A stretch of 32,861 nt of DNA from Nemertoderma westbladi (taxonomy: Eukaryota > Xenacoelomorpha > Nemertodermatida > Nemertodermatidae). Shown piece by piece: positions 29,272 to 32,861 of the stretch; the first letter of the stretch is position 1; every line of letters starts with the position of its first letter. The DNA is taken from the NCBI GenBank assembly GCA_032718475.1, contig JAUCBJ010005040.1, positions 1 through 32,861 of the forward strand, given 5' to 3'. Under the pieces are notes generated by a model, which was not told the DNA's origin, ran no database searches, and saw nothing but the letters and a program-made list of their open reading frames with translations. A program made the translations under genes and the position numbers.

Positions 29272-30464
29272 CTAGAAAGGCATTTCCTAAAGGAAATGCA
29301 ACCACGAAGCTAAGGACAATTAAACAAAGGGCCACAATTTGGTTTGTTGCTTAGCCTAGTTTAGTAGCATTTGCCAATAAATAACTTATATTCCCATGGA
29401 AACTAGAATTCTCTGGAACTGTTGGTTTTACCTTTGAAAAAAGATTCAGTCCAGATTGTGGTTCAGATAAAGATAACACATATCGAGTTTCAGAAAATAT
29501 TGTAGTTTATGTCCAAATTACCGATTTTCTATCAAAATGCATCTGTTTGCAGTGGTTGTCACGGAAACTGAAAAATAGAACAATGTAATTCGGATGCAGA
29601 ATAAGTCATATAGTGGGGGTAGGGGTTAGTCTGAAGTTATAATACTATTAACTTGTATTTCAAATTATCATTTTATAAATTTTAACATCTGTTTAGACCT
29701 GGTGCTATGGTAACTGTATTTTCTAATTAACCTCAAACGGCTTGGATATGGATCTTATAGATGAGTTGCAAAACCCCAAGTTTATATATATTACAGTTTT
29801 GCCTCAAATAGAGTTATCAATATAGACTTGAATGATATAGAGTTTAATAAACTACAGTTACCATGGTGACTAAATTTCTGGAATAATTAAAGTTTTACTA
29901 AAAGTTCCAACTAGTGGTCCAGATAACACAAACCCAGTTTTGTAAAATTTTATCGCTAAGTCTATGTCCAAGTGAATAATTTTTGTATAAAAACATCTGT
30001 TTTCAGCGGTTGTCATGGTAACTGAAAAATAGAACAATGTAATTCGGATGCAGAATAAGTTATATAGTGGGGGTAGGGATTGGTCCCAAGTCATAACACC
30101 TTGCCCGTAGGCCTCAAATTAACATTTTATAAATTTTAACATCTGTTTATCCCGGTTGCCAAGGTAACTGGATTTTCTATTTAGCCTCAATCGGATCTGC
30201 TATGGACCTTATAGTTGTGTTGCGAAACCCCAAGTTTATATCTATTATAGTTTTCCTACAAATAGAGTTATAAAGATTGACTTGAAATACATAGACTTTT
30301 TTTGAAGTCCGTTTCCATGGAAACCAGATTTTTCCTGGATATGAGACCCAGCCCAAAAGATGCGCCTCGACGAGAAGTATATACAAGCAAAATTTCAGGG
30401 TACTTTTAAAGGCTAGTTTTTTCACCTATCAAAAAACCCCAAATCTGCCTCATACAAGTAAAAT
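29272..30464 (+). mobile_element. Inverted-repeat element, copy 4, 3'-truncated
   Basis: Starts CTAGAAAGG and has two monomers (anchors 29588 and 30042). It breaks off after CAAGTAAAA, so the 3' hairpin and the right inverted repeat are missing. The 16-bp sequence TTTTTACTGATTATTA stands directly on both sides (29256-29271 and 30465-30480), like a target-site duplication. Confidence 0.75.
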
Positions 30465-31490
30465 TTTTTACTGATTATTATCTCTTATCTGACTGGGGTA
30501 ATAATAAAGGATAGGATAAATGGAAGCAAAGTGTGACAGTAACAAATATTTCCCCGTCACCCTAGCATGTCTTAAGTATATGATATCACAAAGGGGGAAG
30601 TTTGGATTCACTGCATAAATGCAGTTCACCAAACTTCCCCCGAATGCACACTGTAACTTCCCCCTTCCCCCAAATATCCACTGTTAAATTAATTTGAAGC
30701 GATATAATAAGTACAAAATTGTGCGAGTTTTTAATTGTGTGGTCCATTTGTTATTTGATCTCTATTTATTGTTTAAAGTGCATTTAATATCACACTGGTT
30801 TTTTAGAATATTACAACCTTATGTTTTATTTATTAACCCAATCGAAGCCTCATAAGGGCCGGTTATTTGTACGCATATCCCCTAATGCGCTCAGTAAGGT
30901 TCAAACAACATATTAATATGAAAATAAAGTATCTGCAAAGAAAATAACCCAATACTATATAATTTGACCTTATTAAAAAATTTGCACTTTTGCACACTTA
31001 TTTGTACAAGTGCACTTCAGCAGATCGTAATGGTGGTTCTTATTTAACAAACTTATGTTTATCCTCTACCGATCTACGATGGTGTATGATCAAGTGTCAG
31101 TCACTAAAAGTGTAAAAAATCTAATTTAATAAATCGCGACATTTGCGATTTTGGACCATATTCATGGGCATTTTAAGTCACTTTATATACATAAAAAGTT
31201 AAACAAATGTTACGATTATAGTTAGAAATCACTCCAAACTACATTTTAATCCAAAAAATAACATTCTACGATGAATGGAACTGGAAATAATAGTGTTTGA
31301 AATATCGAAAAAATGTGTACTTTTTAAGTGCATTATGCACTAAGTGCACATGCGTTTTCCCAAGTTGTATCCTATTTCACACACTACAATCTATCCTCTA
31401 TCCAATGAAAAAAGTTTCAGATCAAACGGCCCAGTAGAACAGAAGTTATTGATGTTTAAAAATAATCACTCGAAAATTTCAAATTCTCTT
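30465..31490. other. AT-rich stretch with one strong hairpin
   Basis: No gene recognised. The hairpin at 30593-30641 is listed separately. GTGCA-rich words cluster near 30990-31015 and 31325-31350. Confidence 0.4.
30593..30641. repeat. Strong 49-nt hairpin
   Basis: 13-bp perfect arms GGGGGAAGTTTGG / CCAAACTTCCCCC enclose a second perfect 7-bp stem ACTGCAT-AA-ATGCAGT, with only 4 and 3 unpaired bases between. It is short for a microRNA precursor. Confidence 0.85.
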
Positions 31491-31570
31491 GGTCACGTAG
31501 TCTAGTGGTAATCAATCACCTTAACGATACGATCACCTTAAGTTCGTGGGTTCGAAACCCAATATGACCA
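31491..31570 (+). tRNA. tRNA-like sequence (pseudogene or SINE head)
   Basis: 80 nt with A-box TAGTCTAGTGGTAA and B-box GGTTCGAAACC (31549-31559). The ends GGTCA and TGACC can pair, followed by an A as discriminator; pairs 6 and 7 are a mismatch and a wobble. The middle contains ATCACCTTAA twice (31515-31524 and 31532-31541), so a normal anticodon arm cannot be drawn and no anticodon is assigned. Confidence 0.45.
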
Positions 31571-32861
31571 TTCTTAATTTTTCGCAAAAAAAAATATTTT
31601 TAATTTTTGACTAAATTTCGGTTCTGGTGCTCCAAATTCAATAAAATTGGTATATTCTTTGCCGTAATTTTTTTTTCTATCTTTTGAGAGGGGGTATTTT
31701 TGGCCCCAAAAAAATGAAAAAAAAGGGCCAAAATTACGCGATATTTTTCGACCCTTAAAACTCGTTATTTTAATTATAAATGTTAAGAAAAAAGATAGTG
31801 GAGTTAATTTGCTACATTTTACAGGAACTTTTGGCGCAAAAAGTTAAATTATAATGTAATGGCGATTTATTAAAAAAAAATTTTTTCGTCCCTTTTTTAT
31901 AAGTATGTATATTTCACACGATCGTCTGCCGCTTCAGTTATATAATAGCTATGGCGCTGTAACTACCGTTGAAAGATAGATAATTTGACGCTCTATAAGA
32001 CTGTTTAAATAAGTCTCCCAGACCTTATGTATTTTTCGAGCTAGACGAGTTCCCGCGAAGCGAGTTTGAAGCGTGAAATTATAATTTGGGCCCTAATTTT
32101 TTTAATATCGTTTGCGCGGCAAAACCAATCGAATATTTGGATTCCCCGTATCGATATTAACCGTATAAAATGTACTTTAACCATTCAAGAGTCAAAAATA
32201 AAAAAGTTGTTAGTTATAAACTTTTTATTATTTTCTGGCCCTTTTTGGACCCCTTTGCCTACATATTTTTTGTACCCCCATTCGATAGGAATGTAGCCCC
32301 TGTGGTCTTCTACGCTTTCCGAAAAAGAATTGGCAGATTCCTACTAGCGTTGTCGAATTAAAAATTTTGGAAATAATAATTATGTAAAAAAGATGGAAAA
32401 AACGGACAAAGTTACGGCCCCTTTTTCCACCCGAAATATTAATAAATATCTTACCCCCATTCGATACGAAGGTAGTACCACTCTTCCCCTTTCCAACCGC
32501 GTTAATTTCGTCCCCGTACGATTAATATTAGCCGAGTCAGAGCGGATCCCGCAAAGCCATTTTGTCCGTTTTTTCAACTTTGACGGACAATTTCGGGAAA
32601 AAGGCGTGGTAATCTTTTTTGAAAAAAAAAACGAATTCACTAATTAATCCCTTCTATCGTATCCCGGCGTCGGCTAAGCAATAACCTAGGGTTTTTTCGA
32701 GCCACTGTAGAGCGCCTTTCAAAAAATTTTTAAAATTGTCGAAAAAATGACGGTTTTTTGTCCGCCGTGTCCGTCGAGGGGATAGATTTGCTAATGTTAG
32801 AGTGGCTAATATCTTAGAATTCCGAGCCGCTCCCCTGGTGCGAAAATAAAAAAATTTGGTC
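31571..32861. other. Unassigned end region
   Basis: Homopolymer-rich and without a recognisable gene. Overlapping open frames of 63-86 codons on both strands (32066-32361, 32380-32647) share no known motif. The words TACCCCCATTCGATA occur at about 32273 and 32452, with related surroundings, pointing to a diverged repeat of about 180 bp. It may be part of an unrecognised transposon continuing past the window. Confidence 0.3.

Noticed and set aside
25383-30425. Recurring minus-strand frames of 68-100 codons (MTWDQPLPPLYNLF type)
   Set aside because: They recur because the about 457-bp monomer recurs; no signal peptide, domain or start context, and frames differ between copies.

Overview
This is animal nuclear DNA: AT-rich, intron-containing and crowded with repeats. 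The only host gene I can name with confidence is the 3' part of an alpha-actinin gene on the + strand. Six exons (7473-7639, 8580-8709, 9049-9206, 10080-10252, 16098-16248, 18296-18482) join in compatible phases into 321 codons plus stop. They cover the last spectrin-repeat region, the calmodulin-like EF-hand domain and the C-terminus; the 5' exons lie outside the window or were not found. Both EF-hand loops 1 and 2 lack calcium-ligand residues, as in muscle-type alpha-actinins. The protein is clearly homologous to vertebrate alpha-actinin but fairly diverged. With the intron style and frequent words such as TAGGCCTA and ACCGGT, this suggests a marine invertebrate. A tunicate is possible, but that is a guess.

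Layout. 1-7472 holds no recognised host exon. It contains C/G homopolymer repeat debris, a GC-richer unexplained block (about 1.7-2.4 kb), a decayed LINE reverse-transcriptase tail (about 3130-3857), a 5'-truncated copy of a second LINE (about 3880-5252) and an unknown minus-strand coding fragment (about 5336-5700). 7473-18482 is the alpha-actinin 3' half. Its introns carry a 605-bp MITE with 29-bp perfect terminal inverted repeats, a tandem array made from copies of the gene's own exon end and 5' splice site, two phase-compatible candidate cassette exons, a second copy of the same LINE with a 10-bp target-site duplication, a 1.56-kb foldback element built of minisatellite arms, and 62- to 68-bp minisatellites. 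18483-23180 is 3' flank with a 27-bp GC-rich minisatellite (about 44 units) and a tRNA-headed, SINE-like insertion carrying a 63-bp minisatellite. 23185-23502 looks like a core promoter (CCAAT, TATAAAAG, and an initiator exactly 30 bp downstream of TATA) with a short first coding exon. 24866-30464 is a cluster of four copies of one mobile element with terminal inverted repeats, a 3' hairpin and about 457-bp internal monomers full of RFX X-box-like palindromes. 30465-32861 is AT-rich, with a strong hairpin and a tRNA-like sequence.

The most interesting points are (1) the two symmetric phase-1 candidate exons that would insert 105 residues between EF-hands 1 and 2 of alpha-actinin, (2) the tandemly multiplied splice donor, (3) the foldback element with an 8-bp target-site duplication, and (4) the X-box-rich repeat cluster next to a promoter that itself has an X-box-like site. 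All calls were made by eye; no database search or RNA evidence was available.
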